Shown piece after piece: positions 1 through 7,760 of a stretch of 12,372 nt of DNA. The notes under the pieces were generated by a model. The model had not been told where the DNA came from. It did not search any database and saw nothing but the letters and a program-made list of their open reading frames with translations. The stretch is taken from positions 1-12,372 of the forward strand of contig JAFGNI010000625.1 in NCBI GenBank assembly GCA_016927095.1. The letters are read 5' to 3'. Each line of letters starts with the position of its first letter. Positions within the stretch are counted from its first letter, which is position 1. A program made the translations under genes and the position numbers. This DNA comes from Anaerolineae bacterium. Its GTDB lineage: Bacteria > Chloroflexota > Anaerolineae > B4-G1 > SLSP01.

Positions 1-1970
1 TCACCGACTGGATGGAGCAGGAGCGGGAGCGCGGCATCACCATCACGGCTGCCGCGGTCACCACAGCCTGGCAGGACACGGTGACGGGCCAGACCGCCCA
101 GATCAACCTGATCGACACGCCGGGCCACATCGACTTCACCGCGGAGGTCCAGCGCAGCCTGCGCGTCCTCGACGGCGGCATCGTCGTCTTCGACGGTGTG
201 GCCGGCGTGGAGCCCCAGTCCGAGACGGTCTGGCGCCAAGCCGACCGCTACCATGTCCCGCGCATCTGTTTTATCAACAAGATGGACCGCACCGGCGCCA
301 ATTTCGCGCGGACCCTCGCGATGATGCGCGAGCGCCTCTCGTCGGTGCCGCTGCCGGTCCAGCTGCCCATCTTCGAGGCGGAGGCCTTCATCGGTGTCGT
401 GGACCTCTTCCGGATGCGCGCCCTCTTCTTCTCTGGCGAGGCCGGCGCCCCGCCCACCGAGGGTGGGATCCCTGACCACGTCGATGGGGTCGACGAGGCC
501 CGCAGGGAGTTGGTCGAACGCATCGCTGAGACCGACGACGCCCTGACCCTCCGCTATCTCCGCGACGAGCCCATCGCTGAGGACCAGCTCTATGCCGCCC
601 TGCGCCGCGCCGTCATCGCCAACGCCCTGGTGCCCGTGCTGCTGGGCAGCGCGCTCTACAACAAGGGCGTGCAGCCGCTGCTTGACGCCGTCGTCCGTTA
701 CCTCCCCAGCCCTCTGGAGGTGCGCCCGGTGGAGGGTCACCATCCCGAGACGGGGGAGACAGAGTTGCGGCCTGCCGATCCCGACGTGCCCTTCTGCGGG
801 CTGATCTTCAAGGTCGCCAGCGATCCCTTCGTGGGGAGCCTGAGCTACGTGCGGATCTACTCGGGCCGGCTGGAGAAGGGAACACAGGTCGCCAATGTCA
901 CCCGGCAGAGCGCGCAGCGGGTCGGACGCCTGCTTCGGATGTACGCCGCCAAGCGTGAGGACATCGACCGCTGTGTCGCGGGCGACATCGTGGGCATGAT
1001 CGGCCTCAAGGACAGCGTCACCGGCGATACGCTCTGCGACGTCGAGCACCCGGTCCTGCTCGAGTCGATCGAGTTCCCCCAGCCTGTGATCAAGGTGGCC
1101 ATCCGGCCCCGGGATCCGATGAACCAGGAGCGCCTGATGAAGGCCCTGCGCAAGCTGGCTGCCGAGGACCCCACCTTTGCCGTGGAGTTCGACCGGGAGA
1201 CAGGAGAGACCGTCATCAGCGGCATGGGTGAGCTGCACCTTGAGATCCTCGTCGACCGGCTCCAGCGAGAGTTCGAGGTAGCCTGCGCGGTAGCCCCGCC
1301 CGAAGCCGCCTACCACGAGACGGTGACCGGTCGCGCTCGCACCCAGGGACGCTACATCCATCAATCCGGCGGATCGGGCCACTACGCCGTCGTCCGGCTG
1401 GCCCTTGTCCCCGGCGAGCGCGGATCGGGCTTCGTCTTCGAGAACCGCGCCCCCGCCAACGACATCCCCCAGCAATACGAACGCGCCATCGAGCGTGGCA
1501 TCCGGGGCGCGCTTGAGGAAGGCCCGCTCGCGGCCTACCCCGTCGTCGACGTTCATGTCGTCGTGATCGGCGGGCGCTATCACGAAGTCGACTCCCACAA
1601 TCGCGACTTCGAGATCGCAGCCAGCCGCGCCTTCAAGCAAGCCTACCGGCGGGCGCGCCCCATCCTGTTGGAGCCCGTGATGGCCGTGACGACGCGGGTG
1701 CCCGAGGCCTACGTGGGATCCGTCGTCACCGATATCACCGCGCGCGGCGGCCATGTGGCGGAGATGCAGCTGATGGAGGAAGAGGTGGGTTACATCATCG
1801 AGGCGACCGTGCCGTTGAGCCGGATGTTCGGCTACGTGACGGCGCTGCGCTCCCTGACCAGCGGGCGAGGACGGTATACAATGGAGTTCGCGCGCTACGC
1901 CCCGGTGCCCGAGGACCGGGCCGCGGAGATCGTCGCCGCCCGCCGCGACCGGACGCGGCGCGTGCGGTAA
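1..1970 (+). CDS. fusA: Elongation factor G (GTPase), 5'-truncated by the window edge
   Basis: Translational GTPase that moves tRNA and mRNA through the ribosome. The reading frame is open from base 3 (T-D-W before the Met at base 12), so the gene begins outside the window. By comparison with the E. coli protein, roughly 50 residues carrying the P-loop are missing. Visible motifs are RGITI of switch I (about bases 30-44), DTPGH (114-128), NKMD (276-287) and the G5-like GSALYNKG (about 645-668). Domain II (DPFVGSLSYVRIYSG) and domain III (GMGELHLEILVDR) follow. In domain IV the tip loop YHEVDS keeps the conserved His (1581-1583), and domain V ends with PLSRMFGYVTALRSLTSGRG. No tuf, rpsL or rpsG follows, so this is not in an obvious str operon. 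Several usually fixed positions differ (QSGGSGHYA where QSGGRGQYG is usual), so it may be a second EF-G paralogue. Family is certain; the symbol is less so. Confidence 0.93.
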   Translation, partial: TDWMEQERERGITITAAAVTTAWQDTVTGQTAQINLIDTPGHIDFTAEVQRSLRVLDGGIVVFDGVAGVEPQSETVWRQADRYHVPRICFINKMDRTGANFARTLAMMRERLSSVPLPVQLPIFEAEAFIGVVDLFRMRALFFSGEAGAPPTEGGIPDHVDGVDEARRELVERIAETDDALTLRYLRDEPIAEDQLYAALRRAVIANALVPVLLGSALYNKGVQPLLDAVVRYLPSPLEVRPVEGHHPETGETELRPADPDVPFCGLIFKVASDPFVGSLSYVRIYSGRLEKGTQVANVTRQSAQRVGRLLRMYAAKREDIDRCVAGDIVGMIGLKDSVTGDTLCDVEHPVLLESIEFPQPVIKVAIRPRDPMNQERLMKALRKLAAEDPTFAVEFDRETGETVISGMGELHLEILVDRLQREFEVACAVAPPEAAYHETVTGRARTQGRYIHQSGGSGHYAVVRLALVPGERGSGFVFENRAPANDIPQQYERAIERGIRGALEEGPLAAYPVVDVHVVVIGGRYHEVDSHNRDFEIAASRAFKQAYRRARPILLEPVMAVTTRVPEAYVGSVVTDITARGGHVAEMQLMEEEVGYIIEATVPLSRMFGYVTALRSLTSGRGRYTMEFARYAPVPEDRAAEIVAARRDRTRRVR

Positions 1971-2064
1971 CAAGATCCTTGGGGTGTGCCTGAGGAGTAA
2001 GCACGCGCTTGATGAGGAGACACCCAAGGCCTCGACTCACGCATTGGAGGCACTGACAACGATC

Positions 2065-2868
2065 ATGCAGCCCATACGCGACTTCCCCCCTGCGATCGCC
2101 CAGGCTCTTCTGGGCGTCTTCTTCGACATCGACGACACCTTCACGACGCACGGGAAGATCCATCCCGAGCCCTTTCGAGCCATCTGGTCTCTCAAAGAAG
2201 CGGGACTGCGCGTCGTTCCCATCACCGGGCGGCCTGCCGGCTGGTGCGATCACATCGCGCGCATGTGGCCGGTGGACGGCGTCGTGGGCGAGAATGGCGC
2301 GCTCTATTTCTGGTACGACCTGCAGGAACGGAAGGTGAAGCGGCGATTCGTCGATCCTGATCCCGTGCGCCAGGAGAAACGCCGCCGCCTCGCTTTGGTG
2401 AGAGAGGAAATCCTGCGCGCTGTCTCGGGCGCAGCCGTCGCCGGCGACCAGCCCTACAGGGAAGCGGACCTGGCCATCGATTACTGCGAGGACGTGGCGC
2501 CCCTACCTTGGGAAGACGTAAAGAGAATCTGCGACATCTTCCGCAAGCACGGCGCCACCTACAAGGTGTCGTCGATCCATGTCAACGGCTGGTTCGGCGA
2601 CTACAACAAGCTGGGGATGACCCAGCGCTTGGCGCAGGAGCAATGGGGCCTCGCGTTGGATGACTGCCGTGACCGTTTCATCTTCTGCGGGGATTCCCCC
2701 AACGACGAACCGATGTTCGAATTCTTCCCCCACGCCATCGGGGTGAACAACCTCCTCAACTTCGCCGAACAGATGCAGCACCTTCCCGCCTACATCGCGG
2801 GCAGAGCGGGGGGCGAGGGGTTCGCTGAAATCGTCGGAACGATCCTACAAGGTCGAACCTCCGCGTGA
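2065..2868 (+). CDS. HAD-IIB family phosphatase
   Basis: A 267-residue haloacid-dehalogenase-superfamily hydrolase that probably removes phosphate from a small phosphorylated metabolite, perhaps a sugar phosphate. All four HAD motifs are present: DIDDT with nucleophile D21 and D23, T54 in PITGRP, K182 in the YNKLG segment, and GDSPND (D210, D214) for Mg2+. The large insert between motifs II and III, about residues 75-165, is the C2-type cap that puts it in the Cof/sucrose-phosphatase/mannosyl-3-phosphoglycerate-phosphatase group. The cap decides specificity and cannot be read by eye. I chose ATG 2065 because the HAD fold begins soon after it. GGAGG at 2046-2050 is about 14 bases upstream, which is rather far. 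An in-frame GTG at 1984, only 14 bases after the EF-G stop, would add 27 unlikely-looking residues. It lies on the same strand as EF-G, and no convincing promoter lies between them. Confidence 0.85.
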   Translation: MQPIRDFPPAIAQALLGVFFDIDDTFTTHGKIHPEPFRAIWSLKEAGLRVVPITGRPAGWCDHIARMWPVDGVVGENGALYFWYDLQERKVKRRFVDPDPVRQEKRRRLALVREEILRAVSGAAVAGDQPYREADLAIDYCEDVAPLPWEDVKRICDIFRKHGATYKVSSIHVNGWFGDYNKLGMTQRLAQEQWGLALDDCRDRFIFCGDSPNDEPMFEFFPHAIGVNNLLNFAEQMQHLPAYIAGRAGGEGFAEIVGTILQGRTSA

Positions 2869-2926
2869 GACGTAATAAGCGCTCCGGCAGCAGCCCGCTC
2901 CTGCTATCTGATAGGGAACCGAAGTG

Positions 2927-3448
2927 ATGCAGACCATCGCCCTAAGTCCACATCAGATCATCACCCTAAACGACTACCCCGTTCACAGCATAGCGGTGCT
3001 GCGGTCCTATGTGGATCGCTGCCTGGGCGAGGAGATGCTGCCGCTTGTTCCCGTGATCCGCAAAGCCATTGTGCGGCGCCATTTGGCCCCGGAGCTTGGC
3101 CGCCGACTGGCATCATTTGAGCAGGACAACCCCGGAGCCGTCTACTTCATGTTGGATGGAAGCCACAGGACCACTGCCCTGACCCTCACCGGTCGTAAGA
3201 TCGTGGTTGCCGTCTACGAGACAGACGCCGACATTCGTGAGGCCGCTGCATTGATCGGTACAGGGCAAATCCTCGAAAACGGAACGCTTGAGCATACGCT
3301 GTCGGAGAACTGCGCCATACTGAACCGGCACTTCCAAATCCGTCCATGGTTCATGACAGTGCACCAGAAAACGGTCAAGATGCTGCGGGAGAACTACATC
3401 ACGCCACCTGACCAACTGCCGGCACCTCCGGCTGGCATAACACCGTGA
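2927..3448 (+). CDS. Small ParB/sulfiredoxin-like domain protein of unknown function
   Basis: A 173-residue protein. I do not recognise a specific family. The centre (about residues 60-95) reads VYFMLDGSHRTTALTLTG followed by a short strand IVVAVYETD. The D-G-x-H-R-x-x-A pattern after a strand is typical of the ParB N-terminal/sulfiredoxin fold, where it forms a nucleotide-phosphate-binding loop (GERR in ParB, GCHR in sulfiredoxin). The N-terminus (ITLNDYPVHSIAVLRSYVD) would be the preceding strand and helix. There is no helix-turn-helix and no partner ParA, so chromosome partitioning is unlikely. Members of this fold outside partitioning include free-serine kinases and nucleases. GTG at 2924 and ATG at 2927 are both possible starts, and AGGGA at 2913-2917 is correctly spaced for either. 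It lies 58 bases after the HAD gene on the same strand and is convergent with the sulfatase, whose stop is only 18 bases away. Confidence 0.7.
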   Translation: MQTIALSPHQIITLNDYPVHSIAVLRSYVDRCLGEEMLPLVPVIRKAIVRRHLAPELGRRLASFEQDNPGAVYFMLDGSHRTTALTLTGRKIVVAVYETDADIREAAALIGTGQILENGTLEHTLSENCAILNRHFQIRPWFMTVHQKTVKMLRENYITPPDQLPAPPAGITP

Positions 3449-3466
3449 CCCGCTAGAGCACCCAGG

Positions 3467-4861
3467 TCAGACAGTCCACCCGTCCAGTACCCGTTCCCGC
3501 AACGCATCGCGGATAGCGGCGTAGCCGGGATCGTCGACCAGGTTCTCCATCTCGTGGGGATCCTGTGCCAGGTCAAAGAGCAATTCGGAGTGGCCTCTGT
3601 ACAGGATGTATTTCCAGTTCCGGTAGCGGATCATCTGCCCGGGCCAGTCACGCCACTCATAGAACTCCGAGAAGACGGCCCGGTTCAGATCAACCTCGCC
3701 GCGCATCGCTGGCACCAGCGACACGCCATCCGCATCCGCCGGCACCGGGAGTCCCGTGAGCGCTGCTAGCGTGGGCATTATGTCGATCAATGAGGTCAGC
3801 TGGGCGCTCTCCGTGCCCCGCGGGAAACCTTCCGGCACCGCAACGATCAGCGGGACGCCCACCGGCCCCTCGTAGAAGCAGTGTTTCTGCTCGAGGCCGT
3901 GCTCGAAGAGGTTGTCCCCGTGGTCCGCGGAGTAGATGACGACCGTCCGGTCGGTCAATCCCGCCGCCTCGATCGCGTCCAAGATTCTGCCCACATTGCC
4001 GTCCATCTCGCTGATGCAGGCGTAGTAGGCCGCGATCGCGTTGCGCATCTTGGCATCCGAATAGGGACGGTCTCTGTCACAGTTGAAGCCCTTGCCTGTC
4101 ATGAATGGAAACCGCGGCTCCGCCTTCTCCCACCACTCGTGCCGGCTCTCGGGGAGCGGGACAAGGTCCGGATCGTAGAGGTCGAGGAAGCGGGGCTGTG
4201 TCGTCCACGGCGGGTGCGGCTTCTCGAGCCCCACGTGGATGAAGAACGGTCGATCGGTATGCCTCTGGATGAAGTCAATGGAGGTCGCCGTGGTTAGGCT
4301 GTCCTGCATTAGGGGCTCCGCCAACTCGACCGGCGCCAGTGCGGTATTGTACTTGAGCTCGTCGTCCCTGTCTTTGCCGCTCAGGTAGGCCTCGACCCTG
4401 TCCTCGCCGACCGCGGCGATGTAGTCCTCGTAGTCGTAGGTGTAGAAACGGTGCGCCCGGACGTCGAAGCCGAGGTCGTTCTCGCGGGTCTCCCCGTGCA
4501 CGTGTAGCTTACCGATGGCCGCGGTGGCGTATCCTGCCTTCCGGAACATCGTCCCCAGCGTCTCACTGGACTCGATGCCGCCGTTCCCGGGGGTACCGGG
4601 GCTCCGTCCGTTGATCGCGTGGGTTAGGGCGCCGTGGTTGTGGACGTGGCGTCCGCTGATGTAGGACGCCCGTGACGGGGCGCACAGCGGTGAGTCGCAA
4701 TACGCCTGCGTGAACCGCACACCCCGCGCCGCCAGCGCATCCAGGTTCGGCGTCTGGACGATGGCGTTGCCGTAACATCCACATGCATCGCGGCGGTGCT
4801 GATCGGAGGTGATGAAGACAACGTTGTAGGACATCAAGACGTCTCGGGTCTTCCCCGTCAT
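3467..4861 (-). CDS. Sulfatase of the alkaline-phosphatase superfamily (Cys-type)
   Basis: A 464-residue type I sulfatase that should hydrolyse a sulfate ester on an organic substrate. The active-site motif is C60-A-P-S-R64, in which Cys must be converted to formylglycine. Metal ligands and catalytic residues are in their usual places: D20-Q21 after the first strand (NVVFITSDQHRRD), K118 and H120 (IGKLHVHG), K214 and H216 (EKPHPPW), D313-H314 (YSADHGDN) and K327. The C-terminal part holds DIMPTLAALTGLPVP and a Trp/Tyr-rich terminal strand region. No signal peptide is visible, so it is probably cytoplasmic. The start at 4861 shares ATGA with the upstream hydrolase stop, suggesting translational coupling. 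M10 (4834) is an alternative. No formylglycine-generating enzyme lies in the window. It resembles choline-sulfatase and heparan-type relatives in layout, but the substrate is not determinable. Confidence 0.92.
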   Translation of the reverse strand: MTGKTRDVLMSYNVVFITSDQHRRDACGCYGNAIVQTPNLDALAARGVRFTQAYCDSPLCAPSRASYISGRHVHNHGALTHAINGRSPGTPGNGGIESSETLGTMFRKAGYATAAIGKLHVHGETRENDLGFDVRAHRFYTYDYEDYIAAVGEDRVEAYLSGKDRDDELKYNTALAPVELAEPLMQDSLTTATSIDFIQRHTDRPFFIHVGLEKPHPPWTTQPRFLDLYDPDLVPLPESRHEWWEKAEPRFPFMTGKGFNCDRDRPYSDAKMRNAIAAYYACISEMDGNVGRILDAIEAAGLTDRTVVIYSADHGDNLFEHGLEQKHCFYEGPVGVPLIVAVPEGFPRGTESAQLTSLIDIMPTLAALTGLPVPADADGVSLVPAMRGEVDLNRAVFSEFYEWRDWPGQMIRYRNWKYILYRGHSELLFDLAQDPHEMENLVDDPGYAAIRDALRERVLDGWTV

Positions 4862-5676
4862 CCGTACGTCTTCGCCAAGAACGGCTTGAACGCCGCCATG
4901 AACGTGGCAAAGGCTTCGTAGCGGATCAGGTGCCCCACCGTCTGCACGTGCACACGCTCGATCTGCGGGGCCAGCTGGATCGCCTCCTCATAGGCCGCTT
5001 CTGTGACCAGCGCACCCCGTTCCGGGTCGCCGGTGAACAGCAGGAGCGGGCACTTGATGGCAGCAACGATCTCTCGCCAGTTGCTGTCCGGTCCCCGGTC
5101 GCGGTTCAGGATGTTCAGGCTCATCTCCCGCTTCGATTGCGTCAGAAACCGCACCATCTCGTCGCTGACAGCCGGATTGAACTGCTCGCGGTAGAAGGCG
5201 AAGGCACCATCGAATGACATCGCCTGAGTCTCCTCGAACTCCGCGCGCAGCCGAGCATTCCGGTCCGACTGCTGGTCAGTCCCCCTAGGACGCATCCACC
5301 AGCCGGGATCCTCCAGCACGATGGCCCGCATCAGCTCAGGGTAGCGTGCTGCCGCGTTCTGCGTGTACCCGGCCCCCATCGAGTGACCGGCAACCACAGG
5401 CCGGTCCAGGCCCAGTGCCTCGATCAGCCCGGCAAGATCATCGGCCATTGCGCTCGCGTGGTTGCCCTACGCCGGGGCGTCGGACTGCCCGTGGCAGCGG
5501 GCATCCACCATGATCACATCGTAGTCCGCCTCGACTTCACGCGCCACCGGCGTCCAGCACAGACCATTGTCGCTGAACCCGTGACACAGCACCACCTGCG
5601 GCTTGTCCCCGCCCGTACGCGTGATGTGCAGCCTGATACCGTTCGTCTCGACAAATCCGTCTGCCCAGTTCGCCAT
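4858..5676 (-). pseudogene. Alpha/beta hydrolase interrupted by an in-frame amber codon
   Basis: One 272-codon alpha/beta-hydrolase gene whose codon 70 is TAG (bases 5469-5467). The two halves are in the same frame with no indel. The first (5676-5470) holds strand and oxyanion HGFSDNGLCW and the VDARCHGQSD turn. The second (5466-4861) continues GNHASAMADDLAGL and carries the nucleophile S99 in GHSMG, acid D217 in FTGDPE and base H249 in VGHLIRYE. All catalytic residues are therefore present. An ATG at 5448 could start a fragment of 196 residues that lacks the oxyanion segment and would probably not be active. The start ATG 5676 has AGGAGG at 5688-5683 with 6 bases spacing; a GTG lies at 5679. 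It sits between the kinase and the sulfatase and overlaps the sulfatase start by 4 bases. It could be a recent nonsense mutation, a sequencing error, or a read-through codon. The substrate is unknown; ester or lactone hydrolysis is plausible. Confidence 0.85.
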
Positions 5677-5682
5677 CACCGT

Positions 5683-5688
5683 CCTCCT
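5683..5688 (-). promoter_or_regulatory. Ribosome binding site of the interrupted hydrolase
   Basis: On the minus strand this reads AGGAGG, a full anti-SD match, 6 bases before ATG 5676. It decides the start in favour of ATG 5676 over GTG 5679 and shows that the first half of the interrupted gene still has an intact translation start. Confidence 0.75.
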
Positions 5689-5744
5689 GTTCAGACTGCC
5701 ATCGGCTTACTCGGTAGCCTGCTTGTATCCGGGCGCCAGATCCT

Positions 5745-7346
5745 CTAGTCCAGCGCCTCCACAGCCGCCCTCTCGATCACAAGCCCCTTCTTGTAGCGGG
5801 CCATGAACGCCGCGAAGCCCTCAACATCCGTGGGATCGGGCGCCAACGTCGTGCCCGCCTCGCCGGTGAAGACCTTGTCGGCAAGATAGGCCTCCAGAGT
5901 CTCGCCCGCTGCGTTGTTGCGCATATAGGCAGCCAACAGCGCGATTCCCCACGCCCCGCCCTCACCCGCCGTCTCCATCACGGAGACGGGAGCGTTGATT
6001 GCCGCCGCCATGATCCGCTGCCCCACCTCCTCCGTCTTGAAGAAGCCACCGTGCCCGAGGACCTGGTCCAGCTGCACATGCTCCTGCTCGAGCAGGATGT
6101 CCAAGCCGATCCTCAGCGCCCCCAGCGCCGAGAAGAGATGGACGCGCACAAAGTTCGCGAGGGTGAAACGGCTTTCGGGCGTGCGTACAAAGAGAGGACG
6201 CCCCTCCTCCATGTGGGTGATGTGCTCGCCCGAGAGATAATTGTAGGCCAGCAGGTTGCCACCATCGGCATCGCCCTCCAACGCCTTCCGGTACAACATC
6301 CCGAACAGCTCGGGCTGGCTGATCTCCACGCCAAGCCCGTCGGCGAACTCCTGGAATAGCCTAACCCACGCATCGATGTCCGACGTGCAGTTGTTGCTGT
6401 GGACCATGGCCACAGGCTTGCCGGCGGGCGTCGTCACCATGTCGATCTCGGGGTAGACCTTCGAGAGGGGCTCTTCCAACACCACCATCGCAAAGACCGA
6501 TGTCCCGGCGGAGACGTTGCCCGTTCGCTCGGCGACGCTGTTCGTGGCGACCATGCCCGTACCCGCGTCACCCTCCGGCGGACAGACCGGCACACCCGCT
6601 TGCAGGTCGCCTGTCGGGTCGAGAAGCTTCGCCCCCTCTCCGGAAAGCGTGCCTGCCCCGTCACCTGCCGCGAGGACGTCAGGCAGGATGTCCCAGAGTC
6701 TCCAGGAGACGCCTGCCGATGCGAGCCGTTGGTTGAACAACCCAATCATCCCCTCATCGTAGTCACGGGTCTGGCTATCGATGGGGAACACCCCTGAGGC
6801 CTCGCCGATGCCCAAGACCTTCTCACCGGTCAGCTTCCAATGCACATAGCCCGCCAGCGTGGTCAGATGCCCGATATCCGGGATGTGCGGTTCCTCGTTC
6901 AGCATCGCCTGGTAGAGATGCGCGATGCTCCAGCGCTGCGGGATGTTGAACTGGAATAGATCCGTCAGCGCTTCTGCCGCCTGCCCGGTGATGGTGTTGC
7001 GCCACGTACGAAATGGGACAAGGAGGTGGCCGTCCTTATCGAAAGCCAGATAGCCGTGCATCATACCGCTGATGCCGATGGCGCCGACGGTCTGGAGCGG
7101 CGTGCCGTAGGTCTTCAGGACCTCGCCCTTAAGCGCACGATAGCATGCCTGGAGGCCTGTCCAGACATCTTCCAGGCTGTAGGTCCAGATGCCGTTCTCG
7201 TAACGGTTCTCCCAATCATAGCCACCCGACGCGATCGGAGCATGATCCTCACCGATCAGCACCGCCTTGATGCGCGTTGAACCGAATTCAATGCCGAGAA
7301 CAGTCTTCCCGCCCTCAATCGCCTTCGTAATGTCGTCACGGTGCAT
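5745..7346 (-). CDS. FGGY-family carbohydrate kinase
   Basis: A 533-residue ATP-dependent sugar kinase related to xylulokinase and ribulokinase, probably phosphorylating a ketose or polyol in the cytoplasm. The N-terminal actin-like domain opens with [15 protein letters not shown] (residues 18-32, phosphate-1 loop), and [16 protein letters not shown] (91-106) follows. [10 protein letters not shown] (258-266) puts D260 at the position expected for the catalytic base, and [10 protein letters not shown] (278-287) is the second phosphate loop. [15 protein letters not shown] (431-445) corresponds to the C-terminal FGGY adenosine motif. Length is normal for the family. The start ATG 7346 is supported by AAGGAGAT just upstream (RBS core 7357-7353). 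It is first of a leftward cluster with the interrupted hydrolase (68 bases downstream) and the sulfatase, and has a candidate promoter at 7491-7519. Which sugar is used cannot be told from the sequence. Confidence 0.9.
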   Translation of the reverse strand: MHRDDITKAIEGGKTVLGIEFGSTRIKAVLIGEDHAPIASGGYDWENRYENGIWTYSLEDVWTGLQACYRALKGEVLKTYGTPLQTVGAIGISGMMHGYLAFDKDGHLLVPFRTWRNTITGQAAEALTDLFQFNIPQRWSIAHLYQAMLNEEPHIPDIGHLTTLAGYVHWKLTGEKVLGIGEASGVFPIDSQTRDYDEGMIGLFNQRLASAGVSWRLWDILPDVLAAGDGAGTLSGEGAKLLDPTGDLQAGVPVCPPEGDAGTGMVATNSVAERTGNVSAGTSVFAMVVLEEPLSKVYPEIDMVTTPAGKPVAMVHSNNCTSDIDAWVRLFQEFADGLGVEISQPELFGMLYRKALEGDADGGNLLAYNYLSGEHITHMEEGRPLFVRTPESRFTLANFVRVHLFSALGALRIGLDILLEQEHVQLDQVLGHGGFFKTEEVGQRIMAAAINAPVSVMETAGEGGAWGIALLAAYMRNNAAGETLEAYLADKVFTGEAGTTLAPDPTDVEGFAAFMARYKKGLVIERAAVEALD

Positions 7347-7490
7347 CGCAATCTCCTTGTGTCAGCTAAGGTTGATCGTCGCCGTCCGACCGCCGAACGT
7401 GCCGATTCGGCTCTGGGGCGGAGCAACGGGATCTATGTCTATCGGATCGTGGACCAGGCGGACGCTTGGTCGCGGACGATCTCACCCACA

Positions 7491-7519
7491 ACTATAGGTC
7501 CACCTCACGCTGACGGCAA
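7491..7519 (-). promoter_or_regulatory. Candidate sigma-70 promoter for the kinase-hydrolase-sulfatase operon
   Basis: Read on the minus strand: TTGCCG (7519-7514, 4 of 6 to consensus), a 17-base spacer, then TATAGT (7496-7491, 5 of 6). It would start transcription near 7484, about 140 bases before the kinase ATG. The spacing is optimal. It stands just outside the left direct repeat of the MITE-like element. Confidence 0.4.
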
Positions 7520-7588
7520 ATCCTCAGGGAGACGATACAAGGCAATCGCAGTTGGCCATCTGCGACGGGCTCTGTGCCTGCTGCCTCA

Positions 7589-7613
7589 GGGCAGGGACAA
7601 GCCCTGCCCCTAC
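7589..7613 (-). repeat. GTAG-headed REP-like hairpin, left copy
   Basis: On the minus strand it begins GTAGGGGCA and folds into an 8-bp perfect stem (7589-7596 with 7602-7609) around the 5-base loop CTTGT. A GTAG tetranucleotide at the foot of a short hairpin is the layout recognised by REP-associated Y1 transposases (RAYTs) in other bacteria. It points towards the right copy at 7625-7649, with 11 bases between them. Confidence 0.6.
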
Positions 7614-7624
7614 AGCGACCATCC

Positions 7625-7649
7625 GTAGGGGCACCCCTTGTGGGTGCCC
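7625..7649 (+). repeat. GTAG-headed REP-like hairpin, right copy
   Basis: On the plus strand it begins with the same GTAGGGGCA and has the same CTTGT loop and the same TGCCC end as the left copy, but the three base pairs next to the loop are swapped from G:C to C:G. Stem 7629-7636 pairs with 7642-7649 (8 bp, perfect). The pair forms an inverted, head-to-head BIME/REPIN-like unit. Confidence 0.6.
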
Positions 7650-7760
7650 TTCTCAACTGCGATTGCCCTAGAGACGATAGGAGCCCGCTTCCTAAACAAG
7701 CTGGGATAGCCCGTCATGGAAAATGGCCCATCACGATTGGAAGTTCATCTTCATACCTCG

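Larger units (their letters stand above)
7529..7679. mobile_element. MITE-like non-autonomous element with terminal inverted repeats and 9-bp direct repeats
   Basis: The 9-mer GAGACGATA occurs at 7529-7537 and again at 7671-7679 in direct orientation, as a target-site duplication would. Between them, 7538-7554 and 7654-7670 are inverted copies matching at 15 of 17 positions; the inner 14 bases (GGCAATCGCAGTTG and its complement) are perfect. The enclosed 133 bp has no gene, so any transposase would act in trans. Inside are two opposed GTAG-headed hairpins. The structure is read directly from the sequence; that it transposed is inferred from the combination of inverted ends and flanking repeats. 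Transposase family is not identifiable. Confidence 0.65.

Noticed and set aside
1984..2064. GTG start at 1984 for the HAD phosphatase
   Set aside because: The added 27 residues precede the fold and no ribosome site precedes the GTG; ATG 2065 is preferred although its own SD is distant.
3881..4297. Open frame of 138 codons on the plus strand inside the sulfatase
   Set aside because: Fully antisense to the metal-site half of the sulfatase; composition is that of a mirrored GC-rich gene.
6399..6797. Open frame of 132 codons on the plus strand inside the FGGY kinase
   Set aside because: Antisense shadow of a well-supported kinase, without domain-like sequence.
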